The notes beneath the pieces were generated by a model, which saw only the letters and a list, made by a program, of their open reading frames with translations, made no database searches and was not told where the DNA came from. The position numbers and the translations under genes were made by a program. Below, piece by piece: positions 25,560-34,339 of a stretch of 64,000 bases of DNA. The stretch lies in contig NZ_JAGIPR010000005.1 of the NCBI RefSeq assembly GCF_017877355.1, forward strand, positions 310,001-374,000, read 5' to 3'. The number at the start of each line of letters is the position of its first letter. Within the stretch, counting starts at the first letter, position 1. The stretch comes from Chryseobacterium jejuense. Its GTDB lineage: Bacteria; Bacteroidota; Bacteroidia; Flavobacteriales; Weeksellaceae.

Positions 25560-28109
25560 TTATTTTATGTTGACTAATACTTGAATTTTTCCAACTTCTT
25601 TTTGGTTATAATCCTGAAGAGCTTTTCCGATGACCTGTCCTATTTTTACCTTTTTAGGATTGGCTTTCATGGCAATGCCGGCTTGGGATGAGGTAACCAG
25701 AAGATCGCCTCTTTTTATTCTTCCGTTCTCAAGACATACCTTGGTTGGGATAACCCCAATAACCCCCATAGGAACTTTATTGGAAATGTCGGTATCAATA
25801 TGTTCCTCTGTTAAAAGTACTCCAGGTTTGGTTGCGTATACACCGGCAACAAGGGTGGAATAAGGGGTTGAAGATTTTTCTACAGTTCTGTCAGAGTTTG
25901 TGGAAATAACCAGTATATCACCAGCTTCATATTCAGAAATGACTCCTTCTACATCAAATGCTTCTGCTACGTCTGCACCGCTATTTTGTGTTCCTCCGTT
26001 GAAGAATCCTGTTCCGGATTTATTGATACGGGCAACATTAACTGATGCACTTTGATAGACAGCAATATTTCCAGATGGCCCCTGATGATTGATAAGCAGA
26101 GTAGAGCCTGTGCCAGTTGTGGTTACATGTACTACTGGCTGACCATTACTATTGTTGAAGTTGGCAAATCTACCCGCTTTACCAGTACCAAAGTTGGGGA
26201 TAAAACCTGAGATAGCATTTCCAGTTCCATCACACGAAGCTTCAATACCATCACCACTTCCACCTGCATTAGCCGTAATCCCATTTCCGTTTCCTTCTGA
26301 TAATGCTAATAACGCAGGACCGTTCCCGGCAGGATTGCTGGAATAAAATACTCCACCATATCCTCCTGTACCCGAAGACAGACCAAAAACACCTGCAGTT
26401 CCGAAATTAGCAAACTGTGAATTGACTTCACCTTTTACTGCAGCGGAGGTTCCTGTTATCCTGTCAACTTTGAAATTTCCTGCAATACCATTTCCTACAG
26501 TTTTTACCGTTACTACGTCACTTGTATTATTTTCATTGAAAATTTCAAATCTACCGGCTCTACCGGTTGCAAAAGTAGGCACCCATGCATAAAGTGCATT
26601 TCCTGCACCATCAATATTGGTTTCAACACCGTTTCCATCTTTTCCTGCATTGGCAGTGATAGCATTTCCGTTTCCATCGGTTAAAGCGATAAGTGATGCT
26701 CCGTTTCCGGTAGGATTACTTGCATAGAATAACCCAGCCCGTCCTCCTGTACCTGAAGAGACTCCAAAGATGGCGGCGGCCCCAAAGTTTCCGAAAATAG
26801 TATTTACTTCTCCTCTTACAGCAGCTCCAACACTATTGTTATTATCGAGTAGGAAAGAGGCTGCATTTCCTTTGGTATTATCGGGGATGTTTCCATTTCC
26901 ATTAGATAGTACTTCAAAAGTATTAGCGTCAGTATTTGTTTGATTAAAATTTTCAAATCTACCAGCCCGTCCTGTGCTGTTATTTAAACCTACCTGCCCA
27001 TAAACCCCAACACCTGTTCCTGCAGTATTGGTAGCTACAAATCCTCTTACTCCATATCCACCACCATCATTTCTGCCTACCACAGCTCCGGCAATATCAC
27101 TGGTTGTCCTACCAACAATAGCTTCACCGGCTCCAGTATTATCACCTACAATACCTGCGGAAGTTTGGGCTGAGGTACTTCCGTGTATCGCAAAACCGCT
27201 TCCTGTAGAGCTGTTTACCCCAGCTCCATTTCCTGATGTTGTAACATTTACAACTGTTCCGTTTCCTACGGTAGAAACACTAAGTGCATTATTGTTATTG
27301 GCATTATTGAATATCGAAATACTGGCAGGGATTCCATTGTTACTAGTTGCTGTAAGCCCTGTTCCTGTATTACTGTTAGCATATACTCCCGTTCCGTTAG
27401 CGCTTGCATTTCCGTATACTCCCAATCCATTAGGGGTTACTCCATACACTCCCCATCCGCTTCCTGCCTGGCTTCCCCAAACACCAACGCCTAAACCGCC
27501 CGTTCCATTATTGATCCCGCGAACCCCAGAGGAAAATCCGCCAGGGGCTGTATTGCTTACAATCCCTCTCATAGCAGCAATACTTGAGGTGGTTGTATTG
27601 TTGACTCCTTCCAATGAAGTTCCGTCTCCATCATTTGTTAATGAGAATAGAGTAGAAGCATTATTTACGGTATTGGAATATGGAATGGTAAAGCTGCCTC
27701 CACCACCTCCTGCAGATTTTGCATACATGGCATAAGGAACACTTAATAGCTGACTGGTTCCTGCTATCGTATAGTTTGTTCCACCTGAAGGATCCGTTTC
27801 TGTTTTTAAATAATAGTTTCCCAAAGTCCAATCAATGGAAGAAAATACTCCTGAAAGAACTGTTCCTGTTCCTATTTCCATAGTGATAAGGCCGTTGGCA
27901 TTTGTATTTCCGGTAAGGCGTTCCGAGTAGACAAGCGTGCCTGCAGGAGATCCCTGTAATAAACTTACTTTAATGGCAATTCCTTGATTGCTTAGCAGTT
28001 GTCCGGATCCGTTTCTTACAACTGCTTGATAACTCATTTTTTCAGGAGCCTGTGAAAGCCCCATAAAGAGACCTGACAGAATCCAGAACATTAATAATAT
28101 TTTTTTCAT
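25560..28109 (-). CDS. Large secreted Gly/Asn-rich repeat protein
   Basis: An 849-residue secreted protein. The signal peptide ends near LSQ, then comes an N-terminal module common in Bacteroidetes surface proteins (MSYQAVVRNGSGQLLSNQ, about 24-130, ending SVPYAMYAKSA). The middle (about 135-700) is Gly/Asn/Thr-rich with recurrent GTG, GVYG and GRAGRFxxFN units, including two nearly identical tandem blocks of about 115 residues (KGEVN or RGEVN, then SGTGG, then NGNxITANAG). The C-terminal domain (about 715-849) has SGADVAEAF and EAGDILVIS, like end-domains of fibre-type proteins. No T9SS tail is visible. It follows a T9SS cargo gene by 5 bases. A fibrous surface structure or adhesin is inferred. 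Confidence 0.8.
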   Translation of the reverse strand: MKKILLMFWILSGLFMGLSQAPEKMSYQAVVRNGSGQLLSNQGIAIKVSLLQGSPAGTLVYSERLTGNTNANGLITMEIGTGTVLSGVFSSIDWTLGNYYLKTETDPSGGTNYTIAGTSQLLSVPYAMYAKSAGGGGGSFTIPYSNTVNNASTLFSLTNDGDGTSLEGVNNTTTSSIAAMRGIVSNTAPGGFSSGVRGINNGTGGLGVGVWGSQAGSGWGVYGVTPNGLGVYGNASANGTGVYANSNTGTGLTATSNNGIPASISIFNNANNNNALSVSTVGNGTVVNVTTSGNGAGVNSSTGSGFAIHGSTSAQTSAGIVGDNTGAGEAIVGRTTSDIAGAVVGRNDGGGYGVRGFVATNTAGTGVGVYGQVGLNNSTGRAGRFENFNQTNTDANTFEVLSNGNGNIPDNTKGNAASFLLDNNNSVGAAVRGEVNTIFGNFGAAAIFGVSSGTGGRAGLFYASNPTGNGASLIALTDGNGNAITANAGKDGNGVETNIDGAGNALYAWVPTFATGRAGRFEIFNENNTSDVVTVKTVGNGIAGNFKVDRITGTSAAVKGEVNSQFANFGTAGVFGLSSGTGGYGGVFYSSNPAGNGPALLALSEGNGNGITANAGGSGDGIEASCDGTGNAISGFIPNFGTGKAGRFANFNNSNGQPVVHVTTTGTGSTLLINHQGPSGNIAVYQSASVNVARINKSGTGFFNGGTQNSGADVAEAFDVEGVISEYEAGDILVISTNSDRTVEKSSTPYSTLVAGVYATKPGVLLTEEHIDTDISNKVPMGVIGVIPTKVCLENGRIKRGDLLVTSSQAGIAMKANPKKVKIGQVIGKALQDYNQKEVGKIQVLVNIK

Positions 28110-28114
28110 GGTGA

Positions 28115-28594
28115 TTATTTTTTGATGATTTTAAAAGTTTTTAGGTTTTCTCCATGCTGATTAATCCTGATGATATACATTGCAGAAGGGATGTCGGAGA
28201 AATTGAGTTCAGATTTGGACTGTAAGATCACATCTTTTCGGATTAATTTACCCTGCGCATCAAATAGCTGGTATTCTGCTTCTTTGAAATTATTGGTAGT
28301 AAAATCCAGGTATAGATAATCCTTGAAAGGATTAGGATACAGTAAAATATCTTTCAGGTCTGATGTTGCTGTTTCACGAGTGGTAAGTGTAACGATTTCA
28401 TAAGGCTGTTGAACACCTTCCAGAATTTGGCTTCCGGCTCCTTTATAAAGATAGGCCACTTGCCCGATGCTGTAAGAAACAGAGCCATTGCCTCCTGAAA
28501 CATCCATTCCGGTTGCGAGAATTGCAGATTGAGCTTTCAGGGATGAAAAGGAAAAGGCAAACAAGAAGAGAAAATAAATAGATGTTTTTTTCAT
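28115..28594 (-). CDS. Small T9SS sorting-domain protein
   Basis: A 159-residue protein. A signal peptide (cleavage near KAQS) is followed by a short passenger with VSGGNGSVSYSIGQVAY, typical of Bacteroidetes proteins preceding a sorting domain. A type A T9SS domain (about 85-159) starts LLYPNPFKDYLYLDF and ends FKIIKK. It is first in a three-gene unit with 5- and 6-base spacings to the repeat protein and the small repeat-motif protein. It may be a secreted partner or anchor of the large protein. Confidence 0.85.
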   Translation of the reverse strand: MKKTSIYFLFLFAFSFSSLKAQSAILATGMDVSGGNGSVSYSIGQVAYLYKGAGSQILEGVQQPYEIVTLTTRETATSDLKDILLYPNPFKDYLYLDFTTNNFKEAEYQLFDAQGKLIRKDVILQSKSELNFSDIPSAMYIIRINQHGENLKTFKIIKK

Positions 28595-28742
28595 GGATAA
28601 CGGTTTTTAAGGTGATGAATTCAAATTTTCCCATAAGAAATTTGGGAAGACTAAATTACTGCCTATCATGACCTGATAACCGAAAAATAGACCAACGGCA
28701 GAAATAATCGACCAATGGCGTTTTGTGAATTATTGTTGAATT

Positions 28743-29450
28743 TTAAGGTTCAAAGAAAGACAGATTATTTTTATATGTTCTGCCTATGGGAAGCTTGATA
28801 TGATGGATCAGCTCTATTTCATGACAACTTTTTCCACGAATGAGATGTTTGGGTACAGCATAGCTTCTGTGGATTCTTACAAAAGAATCAAAAAAGTTTT
28901 TGTGAAGAAGATTCCCCAAAGAATCAAGAATACAGTGTTTTTTTTCAAGAGTGATGATTCGGGTGTAATCTTTGAGTGCCTCCAGATAAAGAATATCTGC
29001 CTTTCTGATCTGAGAAATGTTCCCACTTTCTTTGATATTAATGCATTCTTGTCCCAGTATAGCATCATAGCATTCACATTTTTCTTTTATTTTAAAAAAG
29101 TCTAGAAGCCTCTGCATGGAATAATGAAAACGTTCTGAAGTGAGGGGCTTTGTGATAAAATCCAGTGTATTGATCTCAAAAACACAGGCTGCCAGTTCCG
29201 GATGGGAGCTTATAAAGATACAAGCAGGAATTTTATGAGCTAATTTTCGGAACTCCAAGCCACTCATGCCTTTTAGATTGGTTTCGGTGATAAGAAGGTC
29301 AATGGGAAGTTCGAGATATGGAATTGCCTTTTCCGCCGAATCAAAAGAAGCGACAATTTCTATATTTTCATACTGTTTAATATAATGCTGAAGAACCAGC
29401 CTGTCCAGTTCATCATCATCAATAATCATACATTTAATATTGGTAATCAT
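28743..29450 (-). CDS. LytTR response regulator with Glu at the acceptor site
   Basis: A 235-residue LytR/AlgR-type regulator. Receiver domain (1-120): acidic pair at DDD 11-13, KP pair in FITKPLTSERF, Ser in ISSHPE. The segment that should carry the phospho-acceptor Asp (as in DLIFLDI) reads DLLITETNL, placing Glu56 where Asp is expected. The C-terminal LytTR DNA-binding domain (about 140-235) has IRKADILYLEALKDYTRII and FVRIHRSYAV. No sensor kinase gene is adjacent. Asp-to-Glu often mimics phosphorylation, so the protein may be permanently active or regulated otherwise (inference). Confidence 0.88.
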   Translation of the reverse strand: MITNIKCMIIDDDELDRLVLQHYIKQYENIEIVASFDSAEKAIPYLELPIDLLITETNLKGMSGLEFRKLAHKIPACIFISSHPELAACVFEINTLDFITKPLTSERFHYSMQRLLDFFKIKEKCECYDAILGQECINIKESGNISQIRKADILYLEALKDYTRIITLEKKHCILDSLGNLLHKNFFDSFVRIHRSYAVPKHLIRGKSCHEIELIHHIKLPIGRTYKNNLSFFEP

Positions 29451-29641
29451 GATCTTCTGGAGATTTTTTTAAGTTAAATATTTAAAAATCAGAAAACTAT
29501 TACATAAAGTTATTGCTTTTTTACAAAACAATCTGGCATAATCTTAAATTTATATTAAAAAATATTATTAACTAAAATTTGATTTTGTTTTTTTTCTGAA
29601 AAATATTATCTTGTAAAAATCATAAACATAGACAGAACTTA

Positions 29642-30865
29642 ATGTTAGAAAAAAAAGAACATAATTATGAGAAAGCGGTCTTGGTAGGGATTATTACTCA
29701 AAATCAAGATGAAGAAAAACTGGTGGAGTACATGGATGAACTTGAGTTTTTAGCTTTCACGGCCGGAGCAACCGTACAAAAACGCTTTACCCAAAAATTA
29801 ACACAACCTGATTCCAAAACCTTTATTGGGAGTGGAAAAGCACTCGAAATAAAAGAATATGTAAAAGAAAATGAAATTGGAACCGTAATTTTTGACGATG
29901 AACTTTCTCCTTCACAGCTTAAAAACCTGGAGAGAGAAATGGAGGTTAAAATTTTGGACCGTACCAATCTTATTCTCGATATTTTTGCACAGCGGGCACA
30001 AACTTCCTATGCAAGAACTCAGGTAGAATTAGCTCAATATCAATATCTCTTACCTCGATTGACCAGAATGTGGACTCACTTGGAACGTCAGAAAGGAGGT
30101 ATCGGGATGAGAGGTCCCGGAGAAACGGAAATTGAGACTGACCGTCGTATTATTCGTGACAGAATTACTTTATTGAAAGATAAATTAAAGACGATTGACA
30201 AGCAAATGGCTACCCAGCGTAATAACCGTGGGAAAGTAGTTCGCGCTGCTTTAGTAGGGTACACCAATGTTGGAAAGTCTACTTTGATGAATTCCCTTTC
30301 AAAATCTGAAGTTTTTGCTGAAAATAAGTTGTTTGCAACCCTTGATACTACTGTAAGAAAAGTAGTGATTGGAAACCTGCCGTTCCTGCTTACTGATACA
30401 GTAGGATTTATCAGAAAACTACCAACTCAGTTAGTGGAGTCATTTAAATCTACGTTAGATGAGGTTCGTGAAGCAGACCTTTTGATTCATGTAGTGGATA
30501 TTTCCCATGAAAGTTTTGAAGATCATATCGCTTCTGTTAATCAGATCTTAATGGATATCAATGCCCATCAGAAGCCAATGATCATGGTATTCAATAAAAT
30601 TGATGATTTCAGCTATGAGAAGAAGGATGAGGATGATTTAACACCAAGTTCAAAGAAGAATATTTCTCTGGATGAATGGAAAAAAACCTGGATGGCTAAG
30701 TCAAAATACCCAACTGTTTTCATTTCTGCTTTAACGAAGGAAAACTTCCCGGAAATGAAAAAGATGATCTATGATGAGGTAATGAATATCCATATTTCCA
30801 GATTCCCATACAACGATTTCCTCTTCGAGTACTTTGATGACGATGAGGAAGAAAATAACAATTAA
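29642..30865 (+). CDS. hflX: GTPase HflX, ribosome-associated
   Basis: A 407-residue Obg/HflX-family GTPase of full length. The N-terminal nucleotide-binding-like domain (about 1-165, with GSGKALEIKEYV) and a coiled-coil linker containing RGPGETEIETDRR precede the G domain: G1 GYTNVGKSTL, G3 DTVGF, G4 NKID. HflX splits stalled 70S ribosomes under stress. Its stop codon overlaps the start of the DUF4919 gene by one base (TAATG). The upstream spacer to the divergent LytTR gene is AT-rich. Confidence 0.96.
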   Translation: MLEKKEHNYEKAVLVGIITQNQDEEKLVEYMDELEFLAFTAGATVQKRFTQKLTQPDSKTFIGSGKALEIKEYVKENEIGTVIFDDELSPSQLKNLEREMEVKILDRTNLILDIFAQRAQTSYARTQVELAQYQYLLPRLTRMWTHLERQKGGIGMRGPGETEIETDRRIIRDRITLLKDKLKTIDKQMATQRNNRGKVVRAALVGYTNVGKSTLMNSLSKSEVFAENKLFATLDTTVRKVVIGNLPFLLTDTVGFIRKLPTQLVESFKSTLDEVREADLLIHVVDISHESFEDHIASVNQILMDINAHQKPMIMVFNKIDDFSYEKKDEDDLTPSSKKNISLDEWKKTWMAKSKYPTVFISALTKENFPEMKKMIYDEVMNIHISRFPYNDFLFEYFDDDEEENNN

Positions 30866-31494
30866 TGAAATATCATTTTTTCCTTTTATTCACTTTGTTT
30901 TCGGTTTTTGGGTTCAGCCAGAAATCGAAAGTGGATTTTAAAGCCATTGAAAAGAGCCTCAAAAGTTCCGACTCTCCGTACAATTATGAGAAACTTCTTT
31001 TCAAGTACAAAGGGTATCCAAAATCTCTGGATAGTATAGAAGCACAATATCTTTACTATGGAAGGAGTTTCAAAGAGGGTAAAATAAGTACTTCAGATGA
31101 GGGTTTCAAAAGTTTAGCGGAAGCTTTTAAGCAAAACAATTCTGAAGAGTGTATCAAGCAGGGAAAGGTTCTGTATGATAAAGACCCTACGAATCTGGAT
31201 ATTCTGCTCATTCTGCTCAGAGCTTATGATTCTTTAAAAGATGGAAATAATTTCATGCATCACCTAAGCCAGTTTCGTGCTTTGGCAGATGGAATTAAGA
31301 GTTCTGGAGACGGCAAGTCTGAGAAAACGGCGTACCTCGTAAATTCGGTGGGGGATGAATACATTCTGCTGAATATTCTGAATATAGGAAATGATTATAC
31401 CAGAGGATCGAAACCTTCGAAGGACGGCATGTTCGATATCTGGGAAAAAGGAGGTCAGAAAATATACATCAAGGTCCTTTACTTAGACTTGTAA
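30865..31494 (+). CDS. DUF4919-family secreted protein
   Basis: A 209-residue protein with a signal peptide ending GFSQK. The mature sequence matches the Bacteroidetes DUF4919 pattern: VDFKAIEKSLKSSDSPYNYE, YLYYGRSF, helical TPR-like middle, then TAYLVNSVGDEYILLN and a C-terminal IYIKVLYLDL strand. Function unknown; probably periplasmic. One-base overlap with hflX and a 23-base gap to the antiporter gene suggest one transcript. Confidence 0.85.
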   Translation: MKYHFFLLFTLFSVFGFSQKSKVDFKAIEKSLKSSDSPYNYEKLLFKYKGYPKSLDSIEAQYLYYGRSFKEGKISTSDEGFKSLAEAFKQNNSEECIKQGKVLYDKDPTNLDILLILLRAYDSLKDGNNFMHHLSQFRALADGIKSSGDGKSEKTAYLVNSVGDEYILLNILNIGNDYTRGSKPSKDGMFDIWEKGGQKIYIKVLYLDL

Positions 31495-31517
31495 ATTAAT
31501 TTAAAAAAGAACACTTA

Positions 31518-32804
31518 GTGGAATTATATTATTCATTTTCAGCATTAATTGTATTAGCATCCATATTTGCCTATCTTAATTACAGATTTTTAAAACTTCC
31601 GAGTACCATAGGGATCATGGTGATTGCCATTGTGGTTTCCATTTTTCTGGTATTATTCGGAGAAACGATACTTCCAAGAACTTTCGGGCATCTTAATAAT
31701 TTAATGGAAAGCATTGACTTTACAGAAATTCTGATGGGAGCCATGCTTAATTTCCTTCTTTTTGCAGGGGGAATTCACATTAATATAAATGATCTTAAAG
31801 AACAATTTAGGCCCGTACTGATATTTTCCACTGTAGGAGTCGTAATTTCTACATTTGTAGTAGGTTTTGGGATGTTTTACCTACTTCCGTATGTCGGTAT
31901 TCAGCTTCCATTTATTTATTGTCTTGTTTTTGGAGCCCTGATTTCACCTACCGATCCGGTGGCTGTTCTGAGTGTCCTGAAACAGGCCAAAGTTTCCAAA
32001 TCACTGGAAACAAAAGTAGCTGGTGAATCTCTTTTCAATGATGGTATGGCGGTTGTGGTCTTTACAGTAGTACTGCAGCTTGCCGTTGGAAAAGAAGTAG
32101 ATCTTGGAGTAGAAAGTATTGGATTGCTATTGCTTCATGAAGCAGGTGGAGGTCTTTTACTGGGAGTGTTGCTAGGTTGGGTTACTTCCAGATTGATGCG
32201 TGAAGTGGATGATTATATTATTTCCGTACTGGTAACACTTTCTGTGGTGATGGGTGGCTATCTTATTGCAAGACAGATGCATATTTCAGGACCATTAACG
32301 ATGGTAGCCGCAGGATTATTTATGGGGAACTTTAACATGAACTTCAAAATGAAATCTGTTACCCAGGACTATCTTATCAAATTCTGGGAGCTGATTGACG
32401 AAATTCTGAATGCTGTATTATTCCTGTTTATCGGATTTGAACTTTTAATGATTAAGGATCTGAAACACTTTATGATTCCTGGCTTACTGGCTATTCTTGT
32501 AGTTCTGTTGGCAAGATTTATTTCCATCTGGGGACCTACGAAGTTTACTTCTCTGAGAAGGAGTTTCAGCCCGCAAACTGTAAAAGTATTGGTTTGGGGA
32601 GGAATCCGTGGTGGTGTTTCCATTGCATTGGCGATGTCTATTCCTAAAAGTGAGTATAGTGAAACGATCTTAAGTATTACCTATTGTGTAGTAGTATTCT
32701 CCATTATTGTTCAGGGGCTTACCATAGCGAAGGTTGCGAATCCTAAACAGATTGTGAAAGAAGAAGAGGAGCAGGAAAGTAGTGCTTTAGAGCATAAAGC
32801 TTAG
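31518..32804 (+). CDS. CPA1-family Na+/H+ antiporter (second)
   Basis: A 428-residue inner-membrane antiporter with about 12 helices and the CPA1 ion-binding motifs LISPTDPVAVLSV and GESLFNDGMAVVVF, plus WGGIRGGVSIALAMSIP. It is distinct from the antiporter at 12101-13705: the linker is shorter and the long C-terminal tail is absent. It begins with GTG at 31518, as no in-frame ATG lies nearer the conserved start. Last gene of the hflX unit or first of the next. Role: Na+ or K+/H+ exchange. Confidence 0.93.
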   Translation: MELYYSFSALIVLASIFAYLNYRFLKLPSTIGIMVIAIVVSIFLVLFGETILPRTFGHLNNLMESIDFTEILMGAMLNFLLFAGGIHININDLKEQFRPVLIFSTVGVVISTFVVGFGMFYLLPYVGIQLPFIYCLVFGALISPTDPVAVLSVLKQAKVSKSLETKVAGESLFNDGMAVVVFTVVLQLAVGKEVDLGVESIGLLLLHEAGGGLLLGVLLGWVTSRLMREVDDYIISVLVTLSVVMGGYLIARQMHISGPLTMVAAGLFMGNFNMNFKMKSVTQDYLIKFWELIDEILNAVLFLFIGFELLMIKDLKHFMIPGLLAILVVLLARFISIWGPTKFTSLRRSFSPQTVKVLVWGGIRGGVSIALAMSIPKSEYSETILSITYCVVVFSIIVQGLTIAKVANPKQIVKEEEEQESSALEHKA

Positions 32805-32822
32805 TTTTAAAATCAGATTTTC

Positions 32823-33539
32823 ATGAGTATTGTTAAAGAAATACAGGAAGCTCTTGCAGTGTTGTCCATTCCTGAAAAAGCAGAATTCTTTCCAAAGTTT
32901 TTCAAAACAGGAAAAGGAGAATACGGTGAGGGAGATCTGTTTCTGGGTGTAAAAGTTCCCGATCAGAGGTCTGTTGCTAAAGAATATTACTCAAAAATCA
33001 GTTTAAAAGAACTGGGTGAAGTACTTTCTTCAAAATACCATGAGCATCGGCTGACGGCTCTTTTTATGCTGATCTCAAAGTTTGAAAAAACAAAAGATAT
33101 AGCGGTAAAAGATGAAATTATAGATTTTTATCTTAATCATTTACAGTATATTAACAATTGGGATCTGGTAGATTCCAGTTGCTATAAAATTCTTGGCAGA
33201 TATGCTTATGAAAATAAGAAAGAAAACCTGTTGAGAGATCTTTCGGAAGCGGAAGAGATGTGGCATAAGAGAATTGCCGTGGTAGGAACTATGCACTACA
33301 TCAAAAAAGGCTCTTTTGACCTTACCAAGGAATTTGTAACCAGAAATCTGAAACATCCCCATGACCTGATGCACAAAGCGAATGGCTGGCTGCTGCGTGA
33401 AATGGGGAATAAAAATGAACAAGAGCTTATTGGCTATCTAAATGAATACTATAAAGAAATGCCAAGGACTTGTCTGCGCTATGCTATCGAAAAGCTGGAT
33501 GAGGATCTTCGGCAGGATTATCTGAAAGGACGTATTTAA
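32823..33539 (+). CDS. DNA alkylation repair enzyme (AlkD-like)
   Basis: A 238-residue all-helical HEAT-like protein of the AlkD DNA glycosylase family. Characteristic segments are FFKTGKGEYGEGDLFLGVKVPDQR-type entry (about 24-48), NNWDLVDSSCYKILG (about 112-126) and WHKRIAVVGTMHYI. The family excises N3- and N7-alkylpurines. Same strand as the upstream antiporter with an 18-base gap, so it may be cotranscribed. Confidence 0.9.
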   Translation: MSIVKEIQEALAVLSIPEKAEFFPKFFKTGKGEYGEGDLFLGVKVPDQRSVAKEYYSKISLKELGEVLSSKYHEHRLTALFMLISKFEKTKDIAVKDEIIDFYLNHLQYINNWDLVDSSCYKILGRYAYENKKENLLRDLSEAEEMWHKRIAVVGTMHYIKKGSFDLTKEFVTRNLKHPHDLMHKANGWLLREMGNKNEQELIGYLNEYYKEMPRTCLRYAIEKLDEDLRQDYLKGRI

Positions 33540-33653
33540 AATATAATTTTCTGTCTGAAAAAGTACCGGAAAATAGCTATTTATGCTCGAAATATCAAAG
33601 ATTATAAGGATTTAAGGTCAGAATTGAGTAATTTTGTGGTTTTAAACCCAATC

Positions 33654-34322
33654 ATGAAAAATTTTCTTAGATTATTTCTTCTATTTATTCCTTTGTTACT
33701 CCTTACAAGTTGTTTTGATATTCTTGATAAAGTGAATATAAAAACTGACGGTACCGGAGAATATACTATTATTCTTAACGCCAGCAAGAGCAAAACAAGA
33801 CTGGCTTCAATCTCCAAGATGGAAACCATCAACGGTAAAAAAGTTCCCAAAAAAGCTGAAATTGAAAACAAGATCAATGAAGCTGCCAAAATTTTTAAAG
33901 GAACCCCAGGAATCAGCAATGTGAAAACCTCCATGGATTTTGACAATTATATCATCAAACTGAGCTGTAATTTCAAGAAAATTGAAAACATCAATGCAGG
34001 CCTGGAAAAACTGAAAGCTCAGAAAATATTGGGTAAAATGATTCCAACGCAAGTTTACAGTCATAATCTTGAGAAAAAGACATTAACGAGAAATAAAGTC
34101 AATACCTTCAAAGCAGATTATGATAAGATGAGTAAAGCAGATAAGGAGGTTTTCAATGATGCAAGCTATACTTCCATCATGCAATTCGAAAGTGCTGTGA
34201 AATCACAAACCAATAGCACTTACGTACTTTCTCCCAACAAAAAAGCACTTAAATTGGAGGCGGATATTCTGGATCTTATCCTTCAGAAAAAACAAATACA
34301 AAACACAATTCTTTTTCAATAA
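33654..34322 (+). CDS. Lipoprotein of unknown function
   Basis: A 222-residue lipoprotein with a signal peptide of two hydrophobic blocks ending LLLTSC (lipobox Cys about residue 20). The start is the ATG at 33654; the longer frame opens with TTG and has no signal features. It begins a beta-rich DGTGEYTIILNASKSK segment and contains many Lys and Asn. No family is recognised, although the layout recalls LppM-like lipoproteins. It heads a three-gene envelope cluster with an 17-base gap to the next gene. Confidence 0.7.
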   Translation: MKNFLRLFLLFIPLLLLTSCFDILDKVNIKTDGTGEYTIILNASKSKTRLASISKMETINGKKVPKKAEIENKINEAAKIFKGTPGISNVKTSMDFDNYIIKLSCNFKKIENINAGLEKLKAQKILGKMIPTQVYSHNLEKKTLTRNKVNTFKADYDKMSKADKEVFNDASYTSIMQFESAVKSQTNSTYVLSPNKKALKLEADILDLILQKKQIQNTILFQ

Positions 34323-34339
34323 AGTTCTAAACTATAGTC

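Noticed and set aside
27028..27735. 235-residue plus-strand ORF, rich in Pro, Val and Leu
   Set aside because: It is the complement of the Gly/Asn/Thr-rich repeats of the minus-strand gene; low-complexity repeats open antisense frames.
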